Source of the DNA: JBHJGP01 sp050331695
GTDB taxonomy: Bacteria > Pseudomonadota > Alphaproteobacteria > Geminicoccales > Geminicoccaceae
DNA length: 64,000 nt
Direction of reading: 5' to 3'
Assembly: GCA_050331695.1 (NCBI GenBank)
Contig: JBHJGP010000025.1
Span: 147,154-211,153 of the forward strand
Part shown: piece by piece, positions 41,401-49,196 of the stretch
Layout of the letters: every line of letters begins with the position of its first letter
Position numbering within the stretch: the first letter of the stretch is position 1
The notes under the pieces: model-generated
Databases searched by the model: none
Told to the model about the DNA's origin: nothing
What the model saw: the letters and a program-made list of their open reading frames with translations, nothing else
Translations under genes and position numbers: made by a program

Positions 41401-41759
41401 CCGACTACGGCATTTTGGTAGCTGCGCATGATCTCGCGAAGATCCTCGGGATCGACCGCGCGCGATAACGCCGTCGAGCCGACTAGATCGCAGAACATGA
41501 CCGTCAGAAGACGCCGTTCGGCTTCATCTTCGGCGCTGACCTGGCGCCGGGCCGAGACGTGCCTCGCCGCCCGGCTGGCCTCGCGCTCGGCGATCGCCGC
41601 CAGGAGAATCCGCCGGTGGCCAAGCGAGAGCCCGAGGGTCTTCAGATCGTCGTCGTCAAGATGCGCCAGGGCGCGAAAATCGACGTCCTGAGCCCGCAAT
41701 GTTGTTATGTATCTGGCGAGACCGAGCTCTTCCAACCAGGTCTCAAGTTCCCCGTCCAT
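38433..41759 (-). CDS. SAM domain-class III cyclase-AAA ATPase-TPR signalling protein
   Basis: The protein, about 1108 residues, starts at ATG 41759 behind GGAAGGGAAA; an earlier in-frame start at 41795 adds twelve residues. Residues 4-62 form a SAM domain. Next comes a class III nucleotidyl cyclase domain (VMFCDLVGSTALS and FLGDGVLAYFGWP). An AAA/STAND ATPase domain follows, with Walker A GEAGIGKSR and LFVVEDAHWADPS. The remaining half is TPR-like helical repeats. Proteins of this layout are common orphan cyclase-ATPase regulators, probably making cAMP in response to protein or ligand binding. The ligand and partners are unknown. Confidence 0.88.
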   Translation of the reverse strand: MDGELETWLEELGLARYITTLRAQDVDFRALAHLDDDDLKTLGLSLGHRRILLAAIAEREASRAARHVSARRQVSAEDEAERRLLTVMFCDLVGSTALSRAVDPEDLREIMRSYQNAVVGAVVRYEGYVAKFLGDGVLAYFGWPRAHEDQAERAVRAALDAIVAVRSIKLDGERTLDGRVGIASGEVVVGDLVGDALSDDHAVTGATPNLAARFQAFARTGQIVIGPMTRQLLATTFELENLGSHPLKGYPDPVPLWRVIREADTESRFEAVRGRTYTQLVGRGSELALLRERWQQAKQGQGQVVILVGEAGIGKSRIVQEFREQIGDDPRFGFRYQCSPHHSDSALYPVIQRFQRVAGFADRDSEDAKLKKLERWLEPIVEDVPRVAPLFAEMMGLHGEERYGTVALTAQQRRQQTIDALIAQVLTVGRRQTVLFVVEDAHWADPSMLDYICELIPNIAGHAVLLVVTERPFEPAPWPKLDHLSTLQLERLTFDQASEIAQAVGGHALSEEMLVQLARRADGVPLYVEELTKAVLDVGPGGREAGSEMVPASLQSSLVARLDRLNDAKEMAQIGSVIGREFSFDLLAAIAAREESDIEIALGRLVASGLVHQQGTPPYARYSFKHALVQDAAYATMLTSRRRRLHGAIVAALEAGAHGGAAARTDVLAFHAFQAELWDKAFNYMSEAAYALVGRFSLKEAVSRFQQALVAAEHLQQTRELSKRTLDLRFELRNVLWALGRFGEILTYLADAEALAKAIDDPVRMGWVSVFRSASLWQIGRSEEALEAADKAIAIAEQGSDSCLEVAGKFYLGCARVTGAHLREAERVFGDVCDTLTGDRVFERCGLPFAPSIVSRSWLVWSLAERGCFAEAKIHGDEAARLAEELEQPFNLAHIHYDMGYFWAAKGDFPQAIATLEQAYGLIRDWNLTYLSPFTMGFLGHSYAMAGRLAEGRSLLQQALARYEAIGLGLFRALVGVQLAEVQLAAGQAAEAQRTLDASLRFARQRGERGFEVHGLRVQGEVSAHPSISDLGKAETELTTALKQAERLGMRPLASHCRLSLGRLMVRLDRQSEASTLLEDAENAYRNLGMSYWRDKAAQRLLSDPGDR

Positions 41760-41875
41760 GGCCGTTTCCCTTCCGACCCGCCGGTAGTTTAACACCTTTC
41801 TCGCGCCTGAGCTTCAACAATGGCTGAGCGGGCTCTGGTCCGCGCCTGTGGCCGATTGAACAGGCCCGCCCCCGC

Positions 41876-44332
41876 ATGCCAGAACTCGTCCCTCAGCAAG
41901 CTTGGGGGGATGAGGTGGACAAACAGGCGCGCATCGTGATCATCGGCGGCGGCATCGCCGGCTGCTCGACCCTCTACCACCTGACCCGCGAGGGCGAGAC
42001 GGACGTCATTCTGGTCGAGCGCGACGAACTGACCTCCGGCACCACCTGGCATTCGGCGGCGCAGGTGACCCAGTTCGGCGCCAATCAGATCATGGTTGGG
42101 CTAAAGCGCCATTCGATCAGGCTCTACAAAGAGCTCTCGGTGAACGCTGACGCGCCGATCAACTACCACATCACCGGTGGCGTGCGGCTCGCCCACAATC
42201 AGGCCCATCTGGACGGCTACCACCATTTTTCTGGCATGGCGAAGACCATGGGCGTCGATCTCGAGGTCATCGACGCCGATGAAGTCGGCCGGCGGCATCC
42301 ACTGATCAGCACGCAGGGTCTGGTCGGCGCTCTATGGGATCCTTTGGATGGCGACATCGATCCGAGCCAGCTGACCCAAGCTCTGGCGAGAGAAGCGCGA
42401 CAGGCCGGCGCTGAGATCCAACGCTTCAATCCGGTCGAGGCCATCGAATGTCGGCCGAACGGTGAATGGCGCATCCAGACCAAGAACGGGGGTATCACCT
42501 GCGAGATGTTCGTGAATGCCGCCGGCTACCGGGTGAACGAGGTCGCCCGGATGTACGGGATGGAACATCCGGTGGCGTCGATGGAGCATCAGTATTTTCT
42601 GACCGAAAGCATTCCGGAACTCACCCAGGGCTTGCTTAGTGATGGTCGACGCGTGCCGATCATTCGCGATCCCGGCGACGATTTCTATTCGCGCCAGGAA
42701 CGGGACACGCTTCTGGTCGGCATCTACGAGCAGGGCTGCAAAACCTGGGGGATGGACGGTATCGACCCCCATTTCACCATGGCGCTTTGCCCCAACGACA
42801 TGGACCGCTTGCTCGACAATATGGAAGCCGTTTTCGAGCGGTTACCGGTTCTGGGCGACGTCGGTATTCAGCGCCAGATCAACGGTCCCATCACCTACAC
42901 GCCCGACGGCCTGCCGTTGGTCGGCAGAATACCCGGCGTCAGCAACGCGTTTTGCATCATCGGGCTTCGGGCGGGCCTCGGGGAGGGAGGGGGACACGGC
43001 AAGGTTCTGGCCGAGATCATCCTCCACGGCGAGGCTGAATGGGACAGTTGGGCCCTGGACCCGAGGCGCTTCACCAGCCACGCCAATAGTCACTTCGCGG
43101 CGGCGAAGGCGATCGAGGATTATCAAAACGAGTTCCGCTTCCATTTCCCCCATGAGCATCGCCCGGCGGGACGGCCGGCCAAGACCAACAGCCTCTATTC
43201 GATCCTCAAGGCCAAAGGAGCGCATTTCGGCACGATCGCCGGCTGGGAACGGGCGCAAGTCTTCGCCCCCGATCTCGAGGAGCAGCCCACCTTCCGGCAT
43301 GCCAACTGGTTCGAGCGCGTCGGTGAAGAATGCCGGGCCGTCCGGGACGGGGTCGGGCTCATGGACATTTCCGGCTTCACCCGGTTTCAGCTCGCGGGCC
43401 CGGACGCGGCCGGTTTCCTCGACCGCATGATCACCGGCCGGGTACCCAATCCGGGACGGATCGGCCTTGGCTACTTCTGCGACGAAAAGGGCCGGCTGGT
43501 CGGTGAGGCGACGGTGAGCCATGTCGCTCCAAACCAATTTTGGCTTCTGGCGGCTGCGGCCGCCGAGTGGCACCTGCGTGATTGGCTCACCGATCATCTG
43601 CGAGGCGTCGACGCGACACTCACCAACCTCACCGCCAGTCACCAGGCGATCGCGGTGGCGGGCACGATGTCCCGTGATCTGTTGGCGTCGCTCACGGCCG
43701 CCGATCTTAGCAACGACCGGTTCCCCTGGCTCTCCTGCCGTGAGCTGCGTTTGGATCAGCACGATATTCAGGCGTTGCGAGTTGGCTTTACGGGTGAGCT
43801 CGGCTGGGAGCTGCATGTACCCTCTCAACAGCTCTACCCGGTCTACGAACGGCTCGTCGAAGCCGGCGACGTTTTGGGGCTGCGCCATTTCGGAGCTCTC
43901 GCCAACGAGATGATGCGTCTCGAGAAGGGCTATGCCCATTGGCGGGCCGAATTGATCACCGAGCGAACGCCGCTGGAAGCGGGTCTCACGCGGTTCGTTA
44001 AACTGGATAAGGGCGACTTTATCGGCCGTGGTGCCCTGGTGGAGCAATCGCAAGGAGGTGTGCCGAGCCGTCTGGCCTCCATGACCATCGACTGCGACAT
44101 GGCCACCGCCCACAGCGGTGATCCGATCTACTGCGGCGGTGAGCTGGTGGGCGCCGTGACCTCGGCGGGTTTCGGTCACCGGGTCGGCGAAAACCTGGCG
44201 ATGGCTTATCTGCCGATGGCCAATGCTAGCGAGGGCACAGACGTGGAAATCGCCGTCCTCGGGGAGCGCCGGCCGGGCCGGGTGGTCAGGTCCGACCGCT
44301 ATGATCCGGACAATGTCCGACTTCGGCTGTAG
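41876..44332 (+). CDS. Dimethylglycine/sarcosine dehydrogenase-like flavoprotein with GcvT domain
   Basis: The 818-residue protein has an N-terminal FAD-dependent oxidoreductase domain (RIVIIGGGIAGCSTLYHL) with SGTTWHSAAQ, whose His is the covalent FAD site in dimethylglycine and sarcosine dehydrogenases. The central FAO-type region follows, then a GcvT-like aminomethyltransferase domain from about residue 430 (GLMDISGFTRFQLAGPDA) that binds tetrahydrofolate. It probably oxidises an N-methyl amine and transfers the one-carbon unit to folate. GTG 41915, preceded by GGGGGATGAG, is an alternative start. It is divergent from the cyclase gene and converges on the MBL gene. Confidence 0.85.
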   Translation: MPELVPQQAWGDEVDKQARIVIIGGGIAGCSTLYHLTREGETDVILVERDELTSGTTWHSAAQVTQFGANQIMVGLKRHSIRLYKELSVNADAPINYHITGGVRLAHNQAHLDGYHHFSGMAKTMGVDLEVIDADEVGRRHPLISTQGLVGALWDPLDGDIDPSQLTQALAREARQAGAEIQRFNPVEAIECRPNGEWRIQTKNGGITCEMFVNAAGYRVNEVARMYGMEHPVASMEHQYFLTESIPELTQGLLSDGRRVPIIRDPGDDFYSRQERDTLLVGIYEQGCKTWGMDGIDPHFTMALCPNDMDRLLDNMEAVFERLPVLGDVGIQRQINGPITYTPDGLPLVGRIPGVSNAFCIIGLRAGLGEGGGHGKVLAEIILHGEAEWDSWALDPRRFTSHANSHFAAAKAIEDYQNEFRFHFPHEHRPAGRPAKTNSLYSILKAKGAHFGTIAGWERAQVFAPDLEEQPTFRHANWFERVGEECRAVRDGVGLMDISGFTRFQLAGPDAAGFLDRMITGRVPNPGRIGLGYFCDEKGRLVGEATVSHVAPNQFWLLAAAAAEWHLRDWLTDHLRGVDATLTNLTASHQAIAVAGTMSRDLLASLTAADLSNDRFPWLSCRELRLDQHDIQALRVGFTGELGWELHVPSQQLYPVYERLVEAGDVLGLRHFGALANEMMRLEKGYAHWRAELITERTPLEAGLTRFVKLDKGDFIGRGALVEQSQGGVPSRLASMTIDCDMATAHSGDPIYCGGELVGAVTSAGFGHRVGENLAMAYLPMANASEGTDVEIAVLGERRPGRVVRSDRYDPDNVRLRL

Positions 44333-44349
44333 ATCCTCGCCAGTCTGCT

Positions 44350-45300
44350 CTAGCCCTGGAGTTCCGACCACATCGCCTGATCACGCTCGGCGGTCCAGAT
44401 CTTCGGCGTGTCGATGCCTCTCGCCTCGTCATAGGCCCGGGCAACATTGAACGGCAGGCAATGTTCGTAGATCGCATAGTCCTTGAATTTGGGATCGCAC
44501 ACCTCCCGGACCGCGTCCCAAGCGTCTTTGAGAGTCCCGCCTCGGGCCGCCACCCGTTCGGCCGGTGCGTAGGTGGAGGCCACGAAGTCGCGGGTGTTCT
44601 CGATCGCTTCCTCGACCCGTGTCTTGCCGACCAGCGCGTCGCCCCGGCCCGGCGCGATGGCGTCTGGGCAAAACGCCTTGATCGCGTCCAAAGTCCGCCC
44701 CCAATCCTTGAGATGCGCGTCACCGCAATAGCAGGCGGAATGATACTCGACGATGTCGCCGGTGAACATGACACCGGCATCCGGAACCCAGGCGACGATG
44801 TCACCGGCGGTATGCGCCCGACCCAGATGCATCAGATCGACCCGCCGGTTGCCTAGATATAAGGTCATTCGGCCCTCGAAGGTGAGCATCGGCCAGGTCA
44901 GGCCCGGGATGCTCTCATGGCCCTCGAACAACCTCGGAAACCGGCCGAATTCGCTGTCCCAATCCTCCTGGCCGCGCTCGGCGACCATGGCCCGGCAGGT
45001 CGCGGACGCGATGATTTCCGATGCGCCGTAGGCCGAGGCGCCGAGCACGCGCACCGCATGGTAATGGCTGAGCGTCACATATTTGATCGGCTTGTCGGTG
45101 ACGCCTTGAACCTTCTCGATCACGAGTTGGGCCAGCCGGGGGGTCGCCTGGGCGTCCATGATCATGACGCTATCATCGCCGATGATGACCCCGGTGTTGG
45201 GATCTCCCTCGGCCGTGAACGCCCACAGATCAGGGCCCACCTCCGAGAACGAAATGTCTTTCTGGGCCATATCGCCGGTCGATGCGAAGGCTTTGCTCAT
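44350..45300 (-). CDS. MBL-fold hydrolase lacking the DH pair of the second metal site
   Basis: The 316-residue protein has a metallo-beta-lactamase fold. Metal ligands seen are the two His of LSHYHAVRVLGAS, the His of GRAHTAGD and the Asp of MFTGDIVEYHS. The usual HxHxDH motif reads HYHAVR, so the Asp and His of the second metal site are missing and the site is likely mononuclear or altered. The gene follows lutC by 33 bases on the same strand and is probably co-transcribed with lutABC. Its reaction is unknown. The gene converges with the dehydrogenase gene, with 17 bases between stops. Confidence 0.78.
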   Translation of the reverse strand: MSKAFASTGDMAQKDISFSEVGPDLWAFTAEGDPNTGVIIGDDSVMIMDAQATPRLAQLVIEKVQGVTDKPIKYVTLSHYHAVRVLGASAYGASEIIASATCRAMVAERGQEDWDSEFGRFPRLFEGHESIPGLTWPMLTFEGRMTLYLGNRRVDLMHLGRAHTAGDIVAWVPDAGVMFTGDIVEYHSACYCGDAHLKDWGRTLDAIKAFCPDAIAPGRGDALVGKTRVEEAIENTRDFVASTYAPAERVAARGGTLKDAWDAVREVCDPKFKDYAIYEHCLPFNVARAYDEARGIDTPKIWTAERDQAMWSELQG

Positions 45301-45333
45301 TGATTTGGGTGCTCCGTAAGTTCTTTTGGATCC

Positions 45334-45981
45334 TCAGCCGATCAGCAAAACATGCATGTAGCGGGGGCCGTGGGCGCCCCGAACATTTTTGGCCTCGATA
45401 TCGGCGGTGCCGGAGGTGCCCGTGATGTAGTTGAGGCTTCGGGGCTCGGCTCGGTTCGTCGTTCGGTGCAGCGACAAAAAATCCTCGAAATAGGGCAGAA
45501 TTTTGGCGCGCTCGATCGCCACCAGATGATGGAGCGGTAGAAAATTGTGGAGCGTCGGGGTTTCGGGGCTCGATGTGAAGACAAACGAACCGGTCTCGGC
45601 GATCGCGAAGTCGGCGATGGTGAGTGCCACCGTCTCGTTCGGGTCGATCTGATGGTGAACTTTCGTCTCTTGCCAGTCCAAGTCGGTTAGCCGCGGGTCC
45701 GGCGCGATACAGACATTTCGGTCGAGCCCCTTGTCGCTCAAATAGGTGAGCACAGCCGCCGGCAGGGATGAAAAATCGTCGATGGTGGCAATGCTGGCGG
45801 TGAGCCGCTCCGATGTCACCCGCTCAACGAATTTGTCGACCGTCGGCAAATCGAGGGGCGGCTGCACAGACGAGACGTCATCGATCAGGGCGGCCGCTTC
45901 GGCCTCGATGGTCGCCCGCGATGCGCGCGGGCTGCCTAACCGGTCGCGGATACGGCCAAGGACCGCCGCCCGCGCATTCAT
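45334..45981 (-). CDS. lutC: LutC-type LUD domain protein
   Basis: The 215-residue protein is the LUD-domain subunit of the LutABC lactate-oxidation system. Conserved parts are LTIADFAIAETGSFVF, followed by LHNFLPLHHLVAIER, and GTSGTADIEAKNVRGAHGP near the C-terminus. ATG 45981 overlaps the stop of lutB by ATGA; the open frame continues upstream but only as a shadow of lutB. LutABC oxidises L-lactate to pyruvate in other bacteria. Because LutA here is altered, the activity of this set is uncertain. Confidence 0.9.
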   Translation of the reverse strand: MNARAAVLGRIRDRLGSPRASRATIEAEAAALIDDVSSVQPPLDLPTVDKFVERVTSERLTASIATIDDFSSLPAAVLTYLSDKGLDRNVCIAPDPRLTDLDWQETKVHHQIDPNETVALTIADFAIAETGSFVFTSSPETPTLHNFLPLHHLVAIERAKILPYFEDFLSLHRTTNRAEPRSLNYITGTSGTADIEAKNVRGAHGPRYMHVLLIG

Positions 45982-47393
45982 GCGCTCGTCTTCTTCGAGC
46001 CGGCATACTGGGAAAAAAAGCTCCGAGCCGGCAGGGGCGGCAGGTCCCGGGACCGGGTCCAACCTTCGGCCAAGGGGACCGAGCGAAGTCTTGTTCGTTG
46101 GCCGCGGAGAAGTCTGAGACCCGTGAGCGCGAGACTGGTGCCCAGACGATAGAGCGTTGGATAGCGGGCGAAGAGGGCCCAGAGGCCCATGCCGTAGCGG
46201 GTCGGCTTGTCGACCAACTGCTGACGCCAGCTCTTTACGCGAAAACCCCGCATCAGCTCCGGAAGGGGGATCTTGACCGGGCAAACCTCCTGACACCGTC
46301 CGTTTAGCGTGCAGGCGCTCGGCAGGTTTTTTGTCCGTTCAAGGGAATGCATGGCGGGGGTCAGCACCGAGCCCATGGGGCCCTGGTAGACGGCGCCGTA
46401 GGCATGTCCACCGATGACGCCGTAGACCGGGCAATGGTTGATGCAGGCAGCACAGCGAATGCAGCGGAGCATCGGCTGCAGCTCGCTGCCGATCATATCG
46501 GTGCGGTGATTGTCGACCAGAACGATGTGCAGTTGCTCCGGGCCATCGATTTCGCGATCGCGCTTCGGCCCGTTGATGAAGGTCGTGTACTGGGTGAAGT
46601 CGGTGCCGAGCGCCGAACGGGCGAGCAGCCGGAGCAGCACCGTCGCATGTTCCATCGTCGGCACGATCTTATCGATGCCTGCAGTGACGATCTGGACCCT
46701 CGGCAATTGGACCGTGAGTTCGGCATTGCCCTCATTGGTGACCGTGCACACGGAACCGGTCTCGGCGATCAGAAAGTTGGCGCCGGAAATCCCGACATCG
46801 GCGTCGACATATTTTTGTCTCAGCTCTTGGCGGGCGCTTTCCACCAGTTCGGTCACATCCTCGATGTGCCGGTGGTGTGCGTGGTGGTCGGCGAACAGCC
46901 GAGACACCTGTTCGCGGGTCTTGTGCATGGCCGGAATGACGATGTGCGACGGCCGCTCGTTCGCCAGCTGGATGATATGTTCGGCGAGATCGGTCTCGAT
47001 CCGCTCGATGCCGGCGTCGCGCAGCGCGTCGGGTAGGCCGATTTCCTCGCCGAGCATCGATTTGACCCGGGTTACGGATTTGGCGTCAGCGCGCTTGCAG
47101 ATATCAACGGTGATCCGGCTCGCCTCCTCGGCCGTGCTCGCCCAATGGACGACCGCGCCGGAAGCGATCGCCCGTTCCTCGAATTGCTCCAGATAGTGAT
47201 CGAGATGCCGGATGGTGTGGGCCTTGATCCGGGCAGCCAGATCCCGGCAATGTTCGAACGGCGGAAAATTGCGATAGGCCTCCGCCCGGCGGCTCTTCAA
47301 AAGCCCGGTCGTGCGATTAAGCGCGATCTTCAGCTCCGGATCCCGCAGCGCCGCCCGAGCCGTTTCCTTGAACCGGTGGCTTTGGATTTCCAT
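45978..47393 (-). CDS. lutB: LutB iron-sulphur subunit
   Basis: The 471-residue protein is the Fe-S subunit of LutABC. The N-terminal LUD domain contains GISGANFLIAETGSV. It is followed by a bacterial ferredoxin-like domain with CIRCAACINHCPVYG and ACTLNGRCQEVCPVKIP, which supply the cysteines for two [4Fe-4S] clusters. All expected cysteines are present. The gene starts 13 bases after lutA ends and overlaps lutC by four bases. Confidence 0.92.
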   Translation of the reverse strand: MEIQSHRFKETARAALRDPELKIALNRTTGLLKSRRAEAYRNFPPFEHCRDLAARIKAHTIRHLDHYLEQFEERAIASGAVVHWASTAEEASRITVDICKRADAKSVTRVKSMLGEEIGLPDALRDAGIERIETDLAEHIIQLANERPSHIVIPAMHKTREQVSRLFADHHAHHRHIEDVTELVESARQELRQKYVDADVGISGANFLIAETGSVCTVTNEGNAELTVQLPRVQIVTAGIDKIVPTMEHATVLLRLLARSALGTDFTQYTTFINGPKRDREIDGPEQLHIVLVDNHRTDMIGSELQPMLRCIRCAACINHCPVYGVIGGHAYGAVYQGPMGSVLTPAMHSLERTKNLPSACTLNGRCQEVCPVKIPLPELMRGFRVKSWRQQLVDKPTRYGMGLWALFARYPTLYRLGTSLALTGLRLLRGQRTRLRSVPLAEGWTRSRDLPPLPARSFFSQYAGSKKTSA

Positions 47394-47406
47394 CAGAACA
47401 GGTCCA

Positions 47407-48186
47407 TTAGCTCGGCGCCGGTGGAATCAATGGCTCGTCCGCCATATCGGCCAGGACTTCCGCCGCGTGAAACGTCTTGACCGAACTGCCGAGCCTGGAC
47501 AGACGGCCGGCCATATTCATGAGACATCCCAAATCGCCGCCCAGAAGGGTGTCGGCGTTGGTCGCCTCGATCTGTTTCGCCTTATCGGTCACGATCGCCG
47601 TCGAGATCTCCGGATATTTGACGCAAAAGGAGACGACGAAGCCGCAGAAGGCCACTTGGCCTACGCGCCGCGTCATGGTCAATCCCTCGACCCGCTCCAG
47701 GAGCCGGCGGGGCTGTTGTTTGACGCCCAGTTCCCGCAAACCGGCGCAACTGTCGTGGTAACAGGCAGTGCCCGGGTAGCGGACGTTTTCCGGTTCGAAC
47801 CTCATGACGTCATGGAGGAAGCTTAAGAGCTCGAACGATTTGCCGGCAAGGCGCCGTTGCCGCTCGGCCCAGACCGGATCTCGCCGGAACAGGCTCGGAT
47901 AATGCTCCTTGATCATACCGACGCACGACCCGGAGGGCGCCACCAGATAGTCGTAAGGCAGAAAGGTGTCGATCACCTGACGAGCGAGGCTTACCGTCAG
48001 ATCGTCGGCGCCACTGTTGTAGCCGGGCTGGCCGCAACAGGTTTGCCGCGAGGGCACCTCGACCACGCAGCCCGCGGCCTCTAGAAGCTTGATCGAAGCG
48101 AAGCCGATGTTCGGCCTGACCGCGTCGACCAAGCAGGTGACGAACAGGCCGACCCGAGGCTTCAAGGGGGGGTTGACGGTCGCCAC
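47407..48186 (-). CDS. lutA: LutA-type CCG-domain protein with degenerate second motif
   Basis: The 259-residue protein is the CCG-domain subunit of LutABC. PRVGLFVTCLVDAVRPNIGF and the first CCG motif (CCGQPGYNSG, Cys50-Cys51) are normal. In the second motif, where homologues have CCGFGGTFCVKYPEIS, this protein has FCGFVVSFCVKYPEIS (Phe180, Cys181). One cluster cysteine is lost and both glycines are replaced. Three of the changes (TGC to TTC and two GGC to GTC) are G-to-T in the coding strand. GTG 48186 is chosen as start because GGGAGG lies upstream; a TTG start at 48264 would overlap the divergent nuclease gene. The protein may be inactive. The gene ends with TAA. Confidence 0.8.
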   Translation of the reverse strand: MATVNPPLKPRVGLFVTCLVDAVRPNIGFASIKLLEAAGCVVEVPSRQTCCGQPGYNSGADDLTVSLARQVIDTFLPYDYLVAPSGSCVGMIKEHYPSLFRRDPVWAERQRRLAGKSFELLSFLHDVMRFEPENVRYPGTACYHDSCAGLRELGVKQQPRRLLERVEGLTMTRRVGQVAFCGFVVSFCVKYPEISTAIVTDKAKQIEATNADTLLGGDLGCLMNMAGRLSRLGSSVKTFHAAEVLADMADEPLIPPAPS

Positions 48187-48249
48187 CACGGCCTCCCAGG
48201 CACGAACAACTATCTTCGTTGGTGATGACTTAGCGGGTTCGGTCTGAAA

Positions 48250-49104
48250 ATGCGACAAAAGCAAAGGCGCTGGCTCTTGCTCCTGGGTGTGGCGGTGGTT
48301 CTGTTCGGCGCCGAGCGAATAGGCCTCATCGACGAGGTCGATTATGCCGGTCTTTTCGGTGGGTCATTGGGCTCGAACACTGAGCCGGACGTCGGCACGG
48401 CAGGCGTAAGCGTCCCCGCGGGAGACCTCAGAGCCGAGCTCCATCTGGCGGCCAAGGAAGGGCACCGTCGGCTTCGCTATGGCGATGTCTATCGCCACCT
48501 GCGGGATCTTGACGAGAACCCCGACCGGCGAAGCCACGTTCTGTTGCTCTATTCCGGCCGCTCGGTGGCCAAGGATGATTGGGAGCGCGAGTACAAGACC
48601 AGCGGAGGCCAGGGGCATCCGGATAGTTGGAACCGTGAGCATGTCTGGCCGAAAAGCCGGGGCTTTCCCGATATCGACGACATGCCGCACAATGATCTGC
48701 ACCACATTCGCGCTACCGATAAATCGGTGAACGCCGATCGCCGCAGTCTTGATTTCGATATCAGTGAAGATCGTCTCGCCGAGGCGCCCAACGCCCGCAT
48801 CGACGATGACAGTTTCGAGCCGCCCGACAGGGTCAAAGGCGATATCGCGCGAATGCTCTTTTATGTCGATGTCCGCTATGAGGGCGGCGACGGCGTTCCG
48901 GATCTCCGGCTGATCGATCGGGCAAGCCACTGGAGCGAGCCGACCCTGGGCAAGCTCTGCACGCTCTTGACCTGGCATGCCGAAGATCCGGTCGATGGAC
49001 TCGAACGACGGCGCAACGATCTGGTGGCCGACATCCAGGGCAACCGCAATCCGTTCATCGATGATCCCGAAGCGGCGGACGCTCTTTACGGGCCCCAGTG
49101 CTGA
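48250..49104 (+). CDS. Endonuclease I family nuclease
   Basis: The 284-residue protein starts with a positively charged end and a hydrophobic segment (RWLLLLGVAVVLFG), a signal peptide or membrane anchor. The catalytic beta-beta-alpha-metal core is clear: SWNREHVWPKSRG contains the general-base His, and NDLHHIRATDKSVNADR follows with the metal-binding Asn. Members are periplasmic or secreted non-specific DNases. It is divergent from lutA and converges on the phage-tail-like genes, with a strong hairpin between them. Confidence 0.88.
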   Translation: MRQKQRRWLLLLGVAVVLFGAERIGLIDEVDYAGLFGGSLGSNTEPDVGTAGVSVPAGDLRAELHLAAKEGHRRLRYGDVYRHLRDLDENPDRRSHVLLLYSGRSVAKDDWEREYKTSGGQGHPDSWNREHVWPKSRGFPDIDDMPHNDLHHIRATDKSVNADRRSLDFDISEDRLAEAPNARIDDDSFEPPDRVKGDIARMLFYVDVRYEGGDGVPDLRLIDRASHWSEPTLGKLCTLLTWHAEDPVDGLERRRNDLVADIQGNRNPFIDDPEAADALYGPQC

Positions 49105-49123
49105 GCCTTGAGCGCATGAAAAA

Positions 49124-49150
49124 GGCCGCCCGGCGGGGGACCGGACGGCC
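49124..49150. terminator. GC-rich hairpin between convergent genes
   Basis: GGCCGCCCGG (49124-49133) pairs with CCGGACGGCC (49141-49150) with one mismatch and a seven-base loop. It is preceded by GAAAAA on the plus strand, which gives a U-tract in transcripts from the minus-strand tail-like genes; on the plus side the tract is weak. It lies between the stops of the nuclease gene (49104) and the tail-like gene (49197) and probably serves both directions. Confidence 0.65.
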
Positions 49151-49196
49151 GAAGAATAGATCGGGTCGACATCGATGAACCCGATCGGGCGATGAT

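Noticed and set aside
42842..44371. Minus-strand open frame of 509 codons opposite the dimethylglycine dehydrogenase-like gene
   Set aside because: It is antisense to a recognised GcvT-containing protein and has no domain pattern.
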